Shown here one piece after another: positions 7,872 through 15,781 of a stretch of 36,128 nucleotides of DNA. Numbering within the stretch: the stretch's first letter is position 1; each line of letters starts with the position of its first letter. This DNA is from Lachnospiraceae bacterium (GTDB lineage: Bacteria; Bacillota; Clostridia; Lachnospirales; Lachnospiraceae): assembly GCA_017479935.1 (NCBI GenBank), contig JAFVBO010000053.1, positions 1 through 36,128 of the forward strand, in the 5' to 3' direction. Under the pieces are notes generated by a model. It was given only the letters and a program-made list of their open reading frames with translations, searched no databases and was not told the origin of the DNA. Made by a program: the position numbers and the translations under genes.

Positions 7872-10769
7872 AACGCTTTCCCGCACTTCATCGTCAATCT
7901 GGATGTAGGCCTTGTGCGGGACCTGCCGGTCCAGATATTCCCGGTGCATGTCGCGGCTCACCGCTTCCACTTCGTCCATAAACTCCTGAGCAGAAAGGCG
8001 CACCGCTCCCTGGCCCATCACGATCAGCTGTTCCAGGTTATCGGAAGTCGCCACGGTCACGGGGTATTTCTTCCCGATCTCATGGGTTAATTTGGCGATA
8101 TACTCATCGGCGGTTTCCGCCTCCTTCGTATATACGACATGAATGTTATGATAGGCTTCTATAGTTCCAAGGTTTCCTTTCACCTTGTAGGCGTCAAACA
8201 CCAGGATCAACGTGCAGCCCTTATATCCCTGATAGTTACACAGGATATCCATCAGCTTGCCTCGGGCGGCGTCCAGATTATCGGCCGCCAGATCCTTTAA
8301 CACGGGCCAGGCGTGTACAATATTATACCCGTCCACGAGCAGATACCGATCCTTCGAAACCTTCGAATGGTTCAGCGCCAGCTCCCGGGAGCCGTTGTCC
8401 GCCGCGTCACCTGCTGCCTTTTTGCTCCGGTTTTTCTGTATTCCCGCCGGCGAAAGTTCCGTGTATCCGGCGAAAGACTGCTTTCGGCTGATGGGGCCAA
8501 AGGTTTTTTCAAAAATGGCCTCCAACTCCTTGTCAAGCGCCAGAGAAGGCGGAAGGGAACCGCCTTTCCCGGAGGCTGCGCTTTTTGCCCCTGCTTTCAA
8601 ACTTGAGCCACTCGCGTAGCTAGCCTGATTGGATGCCTGACTCTCACCACGCATTGCGGTGCCATCCGGATAGCCCGGCCAGCTCTCGCTGCTGCTCTTC
8701 TTCCTTGTAGCCAGTGGCAGATGCATATACTCTTCCACCAGATCCCACGGCACGTAGAATCCGGCCCCGTGGCTGCAAAAGACCGATCCCGTGGGATTTT
8801 CCGGATCCAGCTCGCTGTCATATCCGATCTCGGCGATGACTTCCTCCGGATTATGACAAGGCTCATACCCCCGCACCGTCAGGCGGATTCGGCCCCGTCC
8901 CTTGGAAAACGCGGTCAGCTCGGTCGCATAGTCCTGCAGGCATGCCACCGGCGCCTTCCCGGTCAGGATGGAGACATCGCCCTCCGACTCCGGCGCCTCA
9001 AAGGATCCGAAGCGGTTTTGAATATCGGAAATCACCCGACCAACGAGCTCTGTCTGCACCTCGATCCGAAAGTCGTACCAAGGCTCAAGCAAAACCCCTT
9101 CCGCTTTCTTTAGTCCATGGCGAATGGCGCGGTAGGTGGCCTGGCGGAAATCGCCGCCCTCCGTATGCTTCTCGTGAGCACGCCCGGAAAGGATAGTAAT
9201 CTTCAGGTCCGTCACCGGAGATCCGGTCAGGACGCCCACATGCTCCCGCTCCTCCATATGCGTCATGATCAGCCGCTGCCAGTTGCGGTCCAGCACATCC
9301 TCGCTGCAGGCAGTGTGCACCGTAATTCCGCTTCCCAGGTCCCCCGGCTCCAAGAGAAGATGAACCTCCGCGTAATGCCGAAGCGGCTCATAATGCCCCA
9401 CACCTTCCGCCGCCGAAGCGATCGTTTCCTTATATAAGATATGCCCCGGCCCGCATTCCACGCTCATTCCGAAGCGATCCTGCATCCGCTTCTTTAGTAC
9501 CTCGATCTGCACTTCTCCCATCAACTGGGCATGGATCTCCTGCAGCTTCTCGTTCCAGACCACATGAAGCTCCGGCTCCTCTTCCTCCAGGCGCTTTAAC
9601 GCCTGATAGACCTTCGCCGGCGTCTGATCGCCCCACGGCAAAATTTGATACGTCAGGACAGGCTCCAGAACCGGCAGCGCAGAATCCGGCTCGACCCCCA
9701 GCCCCTCTCCGGGATAGGTATACTGTAGTCCGGTCACCGCCAGCACCGTCCCCGGCCCAGCCTCCTGCACCATCTCGAAACGCGCGCCACTGTAGATCCG
9801 CAGCTGATCCGCCTTCTCCGTCCATTCCGCCGGTGCTTCTCCTGCTCTTTTCACAGATGTCGGAAGACTTCCAGAAATCTCATTCTTCACACGCAGACTA
9901 CCGCCCGTAATCTCGTCTTTCACGCGCAGATTACCGCCCGTAATCTCGTCTTTCACACGCAGATTACCGCCCGCAATCTCGTCTTTCACTCGAAGGCTGC
10001 CGCCCGTGATTTTCATGTAAGTCAGCCGGGCGCCGGCCGCGTCGCGGGAAATCTTAAAGACCCGCGCGCCAAAATCCGGGCCGTACGCAGGCGTCTGCGT
10101 GAGCGCGTCCAGTCCCTCTAAAAACGCATCCACGCCAGTCAGCTTCAATGCGGATCCAAAAAAGCACGGAAACATCTTCCGGTTTCGGATTGCCTCTGCC
10201 AGCGCTTCCTTCGGAAGATCCCCCTCCGCCAGAAACGTTTCCAGCAGGGACTCCTCGCACATGGCAGCCTCTTCCAGAAAGCTGTCCTCATGCCAGTCGC
10301 GTGAAAAGTCCACACATCTCTCGTCCAGTTCAGCGCGAAGCTTCTGCATAATCTCCGCCTGATCCGTCCCGGGCTGATCCATCTTATTCACAAAAAGGAA
10401 CACCGGAACCTGATACCGCGCCAGCAGCCGCCACAACGTTTCCGTATGCCCCTGCACGCCATCCGTCCCGCTGATCACCAAAATGGCATAGTCCAGGACG
10501 GAAAGCGTTCGCTCCATCTCCGCCGAAAAATCCACATGCCCGGGCGTGTCCAGAAGCGTCACAGTCCTCTCCCCCAGCGGAAATACGGCCTGCTTGGAGA
10601 AGATGGTAATTCCCCTCTCTTTCTCCATGCCTTCCGTATCCAGAAAGGCATCCTTATGGTCCACCCGTCCCAGCTTCCGGATGACGCCGGAGCGGTACAG
10701 GATCGCCTCTGATAAAGTTGTCTTTCCAGCGTCCACATGCGCCAGGATTCCTACTGCCAGCTTCTCCAT
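7845..10769 (-). CDS. TetM/EF-G-like ribosomal GTPase fused to a YacP/Rae1-like NYN nuclease domain
   Basis: 974 residues from the start MEKLAVGILAHVDAGKTT (AAGGA upstream). The first about 650 residues are a translation GTPase closest in style to TetM/TetO ribosomal protection proteins: G1 at 10-18, [15 protein letters not shown] (74-81), NKMD (128-131), then domains II-V. A low-complexity Ser/Lys linker follows (about 675-800). Residues 807 to about 950 form an NYN (PIN-like) domain: LLVDGYNIVHAWP, LVFDAY, ETADEYI, ATSDN. In Bacillus the homologue YacP/Rae1 is an mRNA endonuclease acting in the ribosomal A site, the site this class of GTPase enters. The fusion suggests a GTPase-delivered ribosome-associated RNase. 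It is not necessarily a tetracycline resistance gene. The last nine residues (VMISPGRDA) come from an inserted palindromic repeat. Confidence 0.85.
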   Translation of the reverse strand: MEKLAVGILAHVDAGKTTLSEAILYRSGVIRKLGRVDHKDAFLDTEGMEKERGITIFSKQAVFPLGERTVTLLDTPGHVDFSAEMERTLSVLDYAILVISGTDGVQGHTETLWRLLARYQVPVFLFVNKMDQPGTDQAEIMQKLRAELDERCVDFSRDWHEDSFLEEAAMCEESLLETFLAEGDLPKEALAEAIRNRKMFPCFFGSALKLTGVDAFLEGLDALTQTPAYGPDFGARVFKISRDAAGARLTYMKITGGSLRVKDEIAGGNLRVKDEITGGNLRVKDEITGGSLRVKNEISGSLPTSVKRAGEAPAEWTEKADQLRIYSGARFEMVQEAGPGTVLAVTGLQYTYPGEGLGVEPDSALPVLEPVLTYQILPWGDQTPAKVYQALKRLEEEEPELHVVWNEKLQEIHAQLMGEVQIEVLKKRMQDRFGMSVECGPGHILYKETIASAAEGVGHYEPLRHYAEVHLLLEPGDLGSGITVHTACSEDVLDRNWQRLIMTHMEEREHVGVLTGSPVTDLKITILSGRAHEKHTEGGDFRQATYRAIRHGLKKAEGVLLEPWYDFRIEVQTELVGRVISDIQNRFGSFEAPESEGDVSILTGKAPVACLQDYATELTAFSKGRGRIRLTVRGYEPCHNPEEVIAEIGYDSELDPENPTGSVFCSHGAGFYVPWDLVEEYMHLPLATRKKSSSESWPGYPDGTAMRGESQASNQASYASGSSLKAGAKSAASGKGGSLPPSLALDKELEAIFEKTFGPISRKQSFAGYTELSPAGIQKNRSKKAAGDAADNGSRELALNHSKVSKDRYLLVDGYNIVHAWPVLKDLAADNLDAARGKLMDILCNYQGYKGCTLILVFDAYKVKGNLGTIEAYHNIHVVYTKEAETADEYIAKLTHEIGKKYPVTVATSDNLEQLIVMGQGAVRLSAQEFMDEVEAVSRDMHREYLDRQVPHKAYIQIDDEVRESVMISPGRDA
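9873..10004 (-). repeat. 33-bp in-frame minisatellite in the TetM-like gene
   Basis: Four 11-residue copies (GGSLRVKDEIA, GGNLRVKDEIT twice, GGSLRVKNEIS) at residues 256-299, in the domain II beta-barrel. Domain II of related factors has only one such strand-turn here, so this is an insertion by tandem duplication. The two central copies differ by one nucleotide. Confidence 0.88.
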
Positions 10770-10788
10770 ATCATCCTTCCCGGCTTCC

Positions 10789-10895
10789 TTAGCTCCTGCC
10801 AGGCTCCAAAGGCATATCTTTTCGCATTTTCCTGCTTCTTTGGTATGCCTTCTCAGCTCCCAACAGGCTTCAAAGGCATACCTTTTACACATTTT
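10789..10895 (-). promoter_or_regulatory. Leader of the TetM-like gene: 64-nt direct repeat with a strong hairpin
   Basis: In the 134-nt gap between malQ and the GTPase start, about 43 nt are repeated with a 64-nt step on the minus strand (AAAATGTGTAAAAGGTATGCC at 10895 versus AAAATGCGAAAAGATATGCC at 10830). The first copy forms a perfect 10-bp hairpin, GGTATGCCTT / AAGGCATACC (10882-10842). The second copy has lost its right arm. It may regulate or insulate the GTPase gene, or be a short member of the 64-bp hairpin family. Confidence 0.55.
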
Positions 10896-10903
10896 TAAGA
10901 TTC

Positions 10904-12514
10904 TTAGTCTGCTTTCGCTTCAGCAACCTTCTCCGCGGTAGCCTTCTTCGCGGCAGCTGCCTCAGCAGCTTTCTCCGCGGCCACCTTCTTCTCCCATCTC
11001 TCTCGCTTTGCGTTATCGGACAGGCGATAGCTCTCTTCCAGCATGCTGTACATTCTCTCGCTCAGCTTCTTTGTGAGCGCATCTGCATCCATGCGCCACT
11101 TCCAGTTCTTGCCAAGCGTGGACGGTTCGTTCATGCGGGCGGTATCGTCCAGGATCAGGTAATCCTGCATCGGAATAATGCATGTGTTGGCCACCGAATA
11201 CATCGCCAGGCGAATCATCGTCCAGTTCTTCTCCTCAGGCGTCTGCTCCTCAACCGGCGAGTTCGTGTAACGGGCGATCAGCTTCAGTTCATCCTTGGAG
11301 ATGGACTGGTACCAGCTCACAAGCGTCGAGTTGTCATGAGTGCCGGTGTACACCACGCAGTTCGGTTCATACCGATGCGGCATGTGATCCGTCTCATCGT
11401 TGACATCCCACGCAAACTCCAGAACCTTCATATTCGGGAACCCGCTCTCGGCCACCATCTTGCGGACGCTGTCCGTCATAAAGCCCAGGTCCTCCGCGAT
11501 AATCTCGACATCAGGGCGTACGGTCTTGACGGCATGGAACAGATCGATGCCCGGGCCCTTCTCCCAATGACCGCCGCGCGCATTCTTGTCGCCTGCGGGG
11601 ATGGAGAAATACTCGTCAAAGCCGCGGAAGTGGTCGATACGCACCACATCATATAAGGTAAAGGTATACTCAAAACGCTTCTTCCACCACTCAAAGCCGG
11701 TTCCACGGTGATAATCCCAACGGTAGAGGGGATTTCCCCAAAGCTGGCCTTCCTCCGAAAACGCATCCGGAGGGCATCCCGCCACGGCGTAAGGCTTCTT
11801 GCTGTCATCTAACTGGAACAGTTCGGGGTGTGACCAGCAGTCCGCACTGTCGTACGCCACATAAATCGGCAGGTCGCCGATGATCTTAATACCCTTCCCG
11901 TTCGCGTATTTCTTCAGCTTGTCCCACTGTTCGCGGAACTTAAACTGCATAAACTTCTGGAACATAATCTGATCGCGGCAGGTCTGGCGATAATAGTCCA
12001 TAGAATAGTCCCAGCGCTGACGAATATCCTCCGCCCATGTCATCCAGGAGCCATCTGAAAAGATCTTCTTGATCGACATGAACAGGGCGTAATCCTCCAG
12101 CCACCATTCGTTTTCTCGCAGGAAAGCATGAAACTTCGGGTTTTCCTCCACCTGGCTGCGATCATACGCTTTCTGCAGGAGAACATAGCGGGAATTGTAA
12201 ATCTTCCCGTAATCCACTTCCTTCGGGTTGCTTCCAAAATCCGCTGCGTCGCACTCTTCCTTTGTAAGAAGTCCCTCCTCGATCAAGGTTTCCAGATCGA
12301 TAAAATAGGGGTTTCCGGCAAACGTGGAAAAAGGCGCGTACGGCGAATCGCCGTAGCTGGTGGGGCCGACCGGCAAAATCTGCCAGTAGCTTTGTCCGGC
12401 TTCCGCCAGATAATCCACAAACTCATAAGCTTCCTTGGAAAGACAGCCAATTCCATACGGGGATGGAAGGCTTGTAATGGAGAGCAGGACGCCGCCTGCG
12501 CGTTTCTTAATCAT
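10904..12514 (-). CDS. malQ: 4-alpha-glucanotransferase (amylomaltase, GH77)
   Basis: A 536-residue GH77 enzyme that transfers alpha-1,4-glucan segments during maltodextrin/glycogen metabolism in the cytoplasm. Visible family blocks are GVLLSITSLPSPYGIG at the N-terminus, QILPVGPTSYGDSPY, KIIGDLPIYVA, the nucleophile Asp294 in VRIDHFRGF, the acid/base Glu341 in IIAEDLGF, and Asp394 in YTGTHDNSTL. The last about 27 residues are an odd Ala/Lys/Glu-rich tail (KAAEAAAAKKATAEKVAEAKAD) not needed for the fold and probably expanded. Start ATG follows AGAGGAAC. It sits 20 nt downstream of the YggS-type gene and is probably co-transcribed with it. Confidence 0.97.
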   Translation of the reverse strand: MIKKRAGGVLLSITSLPSPYGIGCLSKEAYEFVDYLAEAGQSYWQILPVGPTSYGDSPYAPFSTFAGNPYFIDLETLIEEGLLTKEECDAADFGSNPKEVDYGKIYNSRYVLLQKAYDRSQVEENPKFHAFLRENEWWLEDYALFMSIKKIFSDGSWMTWAEDIRQRWDYSMDYYRQTCRDQIMFQKFMQFKFREQWDKLKKYANGKGIKIIGDLPIYVAYDSADCWSHPELFQLDDSKKPYAVAGCPPDAFSEEGQLWGNPLYRWDYHRGTGFEWWKKRFEYTFTLYDVVRIDHFRGFDEYFSIPAGDKNARGGHWEKGPGIDLFHAVKTVRPDVEIIAEDLGFMTDSVRKMVAESGFPNMKVLEFAWDVNDETDHMPHRYEPNCVVYTGTHDNSTLVSWYQSISKDELKLIARYTNSPVEEQTPEEKNWTMIRLAMYSVANTCIIPMQDYLILDDTARMNEPSTLGKNWKWRMDADALTKKLSERMYSMLEESYRLSDNAKRERWEKKVAAEKAAEAAAAKKATAEKVAEAKAD

Positions 12515-12534
12515 GTCGTTTGTTCCTCTGTTTT

Positions 12535-13368
12535 CTAAATGTTATAGTTTCTATGCCCGAAGATAGCGGTCCCCACCCGCACAAAGGTGGCGCCTTCCTC
12601 CACGGCAACTTCAAAATCCGCCGTCATTCCCATGGAAAGTTCCTTCATGGAAACGCCGGCCAGGCCCATCGCGTCAATCTCCGCGGCCAGTTCCTTCATT
12701 CTGTGAAAGTACGGGCGCGCTTCCTCCGGATCCTCCACGATCGGAGCCACGCACATCAACCCTTTCACATGCACATGGGGGAGCTCTGCGATCTGGCGGA
12801 CCAGTTCCGGCGCCGTCTCCGGCGTCGTGCCGCTCTTGCTCTCCTCCGCGCCGATATTCACCTCTACCAGCACGTTTACAGAAAGCCCCTGCTTCTCCGC
12901 TTCCTTTTCGATCTCCTGCGCCAGGCGAAGCGAATCCACTGAATGGATCAGGCAAGCCCGACTAATCACCTGCTTTACCTTGTTTCGCTGCAGATGACCG
13001 ATCAGGTGAAAGCGCACCGGTTTCCCTTCCGCTTCCTGACCCTGAGACTGTACAGCCTCCTTTTTTTCCACTTCCTGACCCTGAGACCGTACAGCCTCAG
13101 AATTTTCCACCTCTGCCTGCCCCGCCAGATCACCGTATACGCCGCCAGCGGCCTTCTCCATGATCTGATCGTACTTAGCCGCCAGCTCCTGCACCTTATT
13201 CTCGCCAAAATCCTTCACGCCCGAAGCCATCAGTTCCTCGATGTCCTCCAGCGGTTTCGTCTTGCTCACCGCAATCAGCGTAATCTCTTCCGGATCCCGG
13301 CCGGCTTTTTTCGCCGCCGCATCGATCCGTTGCCGGATCGACGCGTAATTCTGATATAACCCTCTCAT
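12535..13368 (-). CDS. YggS/YlmE-family pyridoxal-phosphate homeostasis protein
   Basis: 277 residues, fold-type III PLP-binding protein (PLPBP family) that buffers PLP and affects amino-acid and keto-acid balance. Lys36 in AVSKTKP is the expected Schiff-base lysine. [42 protein letters not shown] and [28 protein letters not shown] are the conserved blocks. It is longer than the usual about 230 because an insertion of about 40 residues (76-116), containing a 13-residue duplication, sits before FHLIGHLQ. The start follows AGGAAAGG. malQ is 20 nt downstream. Confidence 0.95.
   Translation of the reverse strand: MRGLYQNYASIRQRIDAAAKKAGRDPEEITLIAVSKTKPLEDIEELMASGVKDFGENKVQELAAKYDQIMEKAAGGVYGDLAGQAEVENSEAVRSQGQEVEKKEAVQSQGQEAEGKPVRFHLIGHLQRNKVKQVISRACLIHSVDSLRLAQEIEKEAEKQGLSVNVLVEVNIGAEESKSGTTPETAPELVRQIAELPHVHVKGLMCVAPIVEDPEEARPYFHRMKELAAEIDAMGLAGVSMKELSMGMTADFEVAVEEGATFVRVGTAIFGHRNYNI
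13021..13098 (-). repeat. 39-bp in-frame duplication in the YggS-type gene
   Basis: Two 13-residue copies, [13 protein letters not shown] and [13 protein letters not shown] (residues 91-116), in a charged insertion that interrupts an otherwise standard PLPBP protein. Confidence 0.8.
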
Positions 13369-13470
13369 CGTTATCCTTTCCTGTTGCCTGTGAGGCAGTA
13401 CTTCTCCTTAAGCCAATTGACAGGAAATCCACTTCCAGCTTGTTTAGAAACTATGTATCTACTCAGCACA

Positions 13471-13592
13471 GCCGCTTGCACCCTGCTGCAAGCGGCGTAT
13501 AACAAAAGTTGGCATGCAAGCCACAGGCAATTTGGAATGCGCGAAGCGCATTGCCTGTGGCTACGTAACTGCTCAGGTACTGAGCAGTTACG
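13471..13592. other. Cluster of three perfect hairpins between pepF and the YggS-type gene
   Basis: The 246-bp gap 13369-13614 holds three inverted repeats. The first is GCCGCTTGCA/TGCAAGCGGC (13471-13496, 6-nt loop). The second is GCCACAGGC/GCCTGTGGC (13520-13561), enclosing AATGCGC-GAA-GCGCATT. The third is CGTAACTGCTCA/TGAGCAGTTACG (13564-13592, 5-nt loop). None is followed by a clear T-run, so they look like dispersed palindromic repeats rather than a classic terminator. Confidence 0.7.
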
Positions 13593-13614
13593 GAACTATA
13601 TTGGCTACCGTTCC

Positions 13615-15426
13615 TTACTTTCCTGCCAGAACCAGGTCCGCCGTGCGCTCGGCATCATCCAGCACCTGCTCAAACTTGGTAAGAGCACGGTCAATCGGTT
13701 CCGGTGTATTTAAGTCTACTCCGGCATGTGCCAGCTCTTCCAGCGGCACCTTGCTTCCGCCCATGGACAGGAATTCCAGATAGCGCTTCACGGCCGGAGC
13801 GCCTTCCTTTAAGATGCCCTCCGACAGAGCCACCGCAGTGGAATAGCCCGTCGCATATACATATACATAGAACGGACGATAGAAATGAGGAATGCGGGCC
13901 CACTCATACTGAACCTCTTCATCCAGCACCATGTCCGGTCCGAAGTAATCTGCCACCAGCTTCTTGTATAAGCCATTCAGCGCAGCCGGATTTAACGCCT
14001 CACCGCGCTCCGCCATGGCGTGCGCTTCCTTCTCAAACTCGGCAAACATTGTCTGGCGGTATACCGTACCCTTAAATCCCTCCAGGTACTGATTCAGCAG
14101 CGCCAGACGACGCTTCGGATCGTTCTCTTTCGAGAGCAGCTGCTCGATCAGCAGGTTCTCATTCACCGTGGAGGCAACCTCAGCTACAAACAGCGTATAA
14201 TCCGCATACTGCGGCGGCTGATTGTTCTTCGAAAACCAGGTGTGCATCGAATGCCCCATCTCATGCGCGATCGTCGACACACTGTCCAGTGTTCCCGTAA
14301 AGTTGGTCAGGATGTAAGGATTTGAATCATACGTACCGGACGAGAAAGCACCGCCGCGCTTTCCCTTGTTCGGATAGACATCAATCCAGCGGCTCTTGAA
14401 GGCATCCTTCACCACGTCGGTGTACGTCGATCCCATCGGCGCCACGGCATCCAAAACCATCTTCTGCGCCTCTTCATAGGTGTAGTGATTTTCCACCTCA
14501 CCAGAAAGCGGGGCGTATACATCATAATAGTGAAGTTCCGGAACCTGCAGCAGCTTCTTGCGAAGGCGCACATAGCGATACATCGCAGGCATATGACGCC
14601 GCACGGCTTCGATCAGGTTATCGTAAACTGGAACCGGAATGTTCGAGCCGGCCATCACCATCTCGCGCGAAGACGCGTAGTGTCTGGCCTGAGCCGTCGC
14701 CGTCGCCCCTTTCACCGCGCCATTGTAGGCCGCCGCAAAGGTGTTGATATGCTGCTTAAAGCTCTTGTAATAGCTGTGGAACGCATTCTCGCGGAGCACG
14801 CGGTCCGTGGAGCTCTGAAGCAGGATGTAGTTGGAACCCGACAGTTCCTTCTCTTCCCCATTGCCATCCTTCACCGGATCAAACACCAGATCGGCATCCT
14901 CCAGGTTGTTGGCGATCTCCTTCGACGCGCCAAGCGCCTCGCCCAAGGACGCCAGCAGCTTCTCCTCCGCCGTGGAAAGCGTGTGCGGCTTTCTCTTCAA
15001 AAGCTGCTCCATGCGGAAGGCATAATCCGCCAGGACAGGATCCGCAGCAATCTCTTTCAGCTGCTCTTCCGGAAGGCTCAAAATTTCCGGTTCCGCAAAC
15101 GAGGCCGCAGCACTCAAAGTCACCATCTTTCCATAGGCCCGCGCATACATGGACTGCGCAGCTGCCTCCCGGGTATCCTCGCAACGGCGAAGCATCGCGT
15201 AGCTAACCACATTCGCTACGATCCGTTCCGACGCCGTTTCCATGTCAAAGTACTCACGAATGGTCTTCGCATCCGTCAGCTTTCCGCTATACGCTGCTGC
15301 CGCCGCTGCCATCTCATCCAGTTTCGCAAGATCCTTTTCCCATTCCTCATCCGACGCGTACATGGGAGTCAGGTCCCACTTAAACTCATCGGCCATCTCA
15401 CTGCGTTCTTTCAATACTTCTGCCAT
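13615..15426 (-). CDS. pepF: Oligoendopeptidase F (M3 metallopeptidase)
   Basis: A PepF/M3 zinc peptidase that degrades cytoplasmic oligopeptides. The start MAEVLKERSEMADEFKWDLTPMY is preceded by AGGGGG; an alternative ATG seven codons upstream (15447) also has AGGAA, so 603 or 610 residues. The zinc site is IAHEMGHSMHTWF (HExxH, near residue 388 of the shorter form), with the third ligand expected in the following helix (FVAEVASTVNENLL). RSEMADEFKWDLTPMYASDEEW and the C-terminal RIPHFYRPFYVYVYATGYS are typical of PepF. It appears monocistronic, separated from YggS by the hairpin cluster. Confidence 0.96.
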   Translation of the reverse strand: MAEVLKERSEMADEFKWDLTPMYASDEEWEKDLAKLDEMAAAAAAYSGKLTDAKTIREYFDMETASERIVANVVSYAMLRRCEDTREAAAQSMYARAYGKMVTLSAAASFAEPEILSLPEEQLKEIAADPVLADYAFRMEQLLKRKPHTLSTAEEKLLASLGEALGASKEIANNLEDADLVFDPVKDGNGEEKELSGSNYILLQSSTDRVLRENAFHSYYKSFKQHINTFAAAYNGAVKGATATAQARHYASSREMVMAGSNIPVPVYDNLIEAVRRHMPAMYRYVRLRKKLLQVPELHYYDVYAPLSGEVENHYTYEEAQKMVLDAVAPMGSTYTDVVKDAFKSRWIDVYPNKGKRGGAFSSGTYDSNPYILTNFTGTLDSVSTIAHEMGHSMHTWFSKNNQPPQYADYTLFVAEVASTVNENLLIEQLLSKENDPKRRLALLNQYLEGFKGTVYRQTMFAEFEKEAHAMAERGEALNPAALNGLYKKLVADYFGPDMVLDEEVQYEWARIPHFYRPFYVYVYATGYSTAVALSEGILKEGAPAVKRYLEFLSMGGSKVPLEELAHAGVDLNTPEPIDRALTKFEQVLDDAERTADLVLAGK

Positions 15427-15675
15427 TTTTAAAACCCCCTGGTTCATTTGGTTCCTAACTTTTTGGCACAGCTCTGTATAAAACCTCAGGCGGAAGGCCT
15501 GGGACCTGTGCTAAGTAGTTGCCATTTTTTAGGATGTTAAAGTCATAAACTACGGGAAGCCTGCCATGCAAGCCCTCCCGGCCTCATATGTGCTCCATAA
15601 CCTTGATAGGATACCACAACTTGCCCCTCGCCGCAAGTGTGAACCTACATATTAGAATGTGCGATCCTCCCCTGG

Positions 15676-15723
15676 CGCAAAAAGCGCAGGCAAGTGCTTC
15701 CTCTCAGCCTTTGCCTGCGCCAG
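15676..15723 (-). terminator. Second terminator downstream of uxaA, related to the 64-bp array unit
   Basis: On the minus strand, GCGCAGGCAA (15720-15711), a 17-nt loop, TTGCCTGCGC (15693-15684), then TTTTT (15683-15679). Its stem and T-run match the hairpin units of the array at 22526-23035, of which it looks like a single unamplified copy. Confidence 0.75.
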
Positions 15724-15730
15724 AAGTTTA

Positions 15731-15755
15731 TAAAAAAGCTCCACTAGAGCTTCTT
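15731..15755 (-). terminator. Intrinsic terminator of the uxaA operon
   Basis: Minus strand: AAGCTC-TAGTG-GAGCTT followed by TTTTAT, 30 nt past the uxaA stop codon. Confidence 0.75.
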
Positions 15756-15781
15756 CCTGAAATATCCCTAACGAGACTTAT

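Larger units (their letters stand above)
15427..15781. other. Intergenic region between pepF and uxaA
   Basis: 355 bp without a gene. It holds two terminators for the uxaA transcript at its right side (15676-15755). The middle (about 15500-15650) has only weak inverted repeats, and I see no convincing promoter for pepF. Confidence 0.5.

Noticed and set aside
7845-10769. Confident tetracycline resistance call for the TetM-like gene
   Set aside because: The protein is diverged, carries repeats in domain II and a nuclease tail; sequence alone does not show drug protection.
14485-15432. 315-residue plus-strand open frame
   Set aside because: Antisense to pepF, which has full family motifs and a ribosome site.
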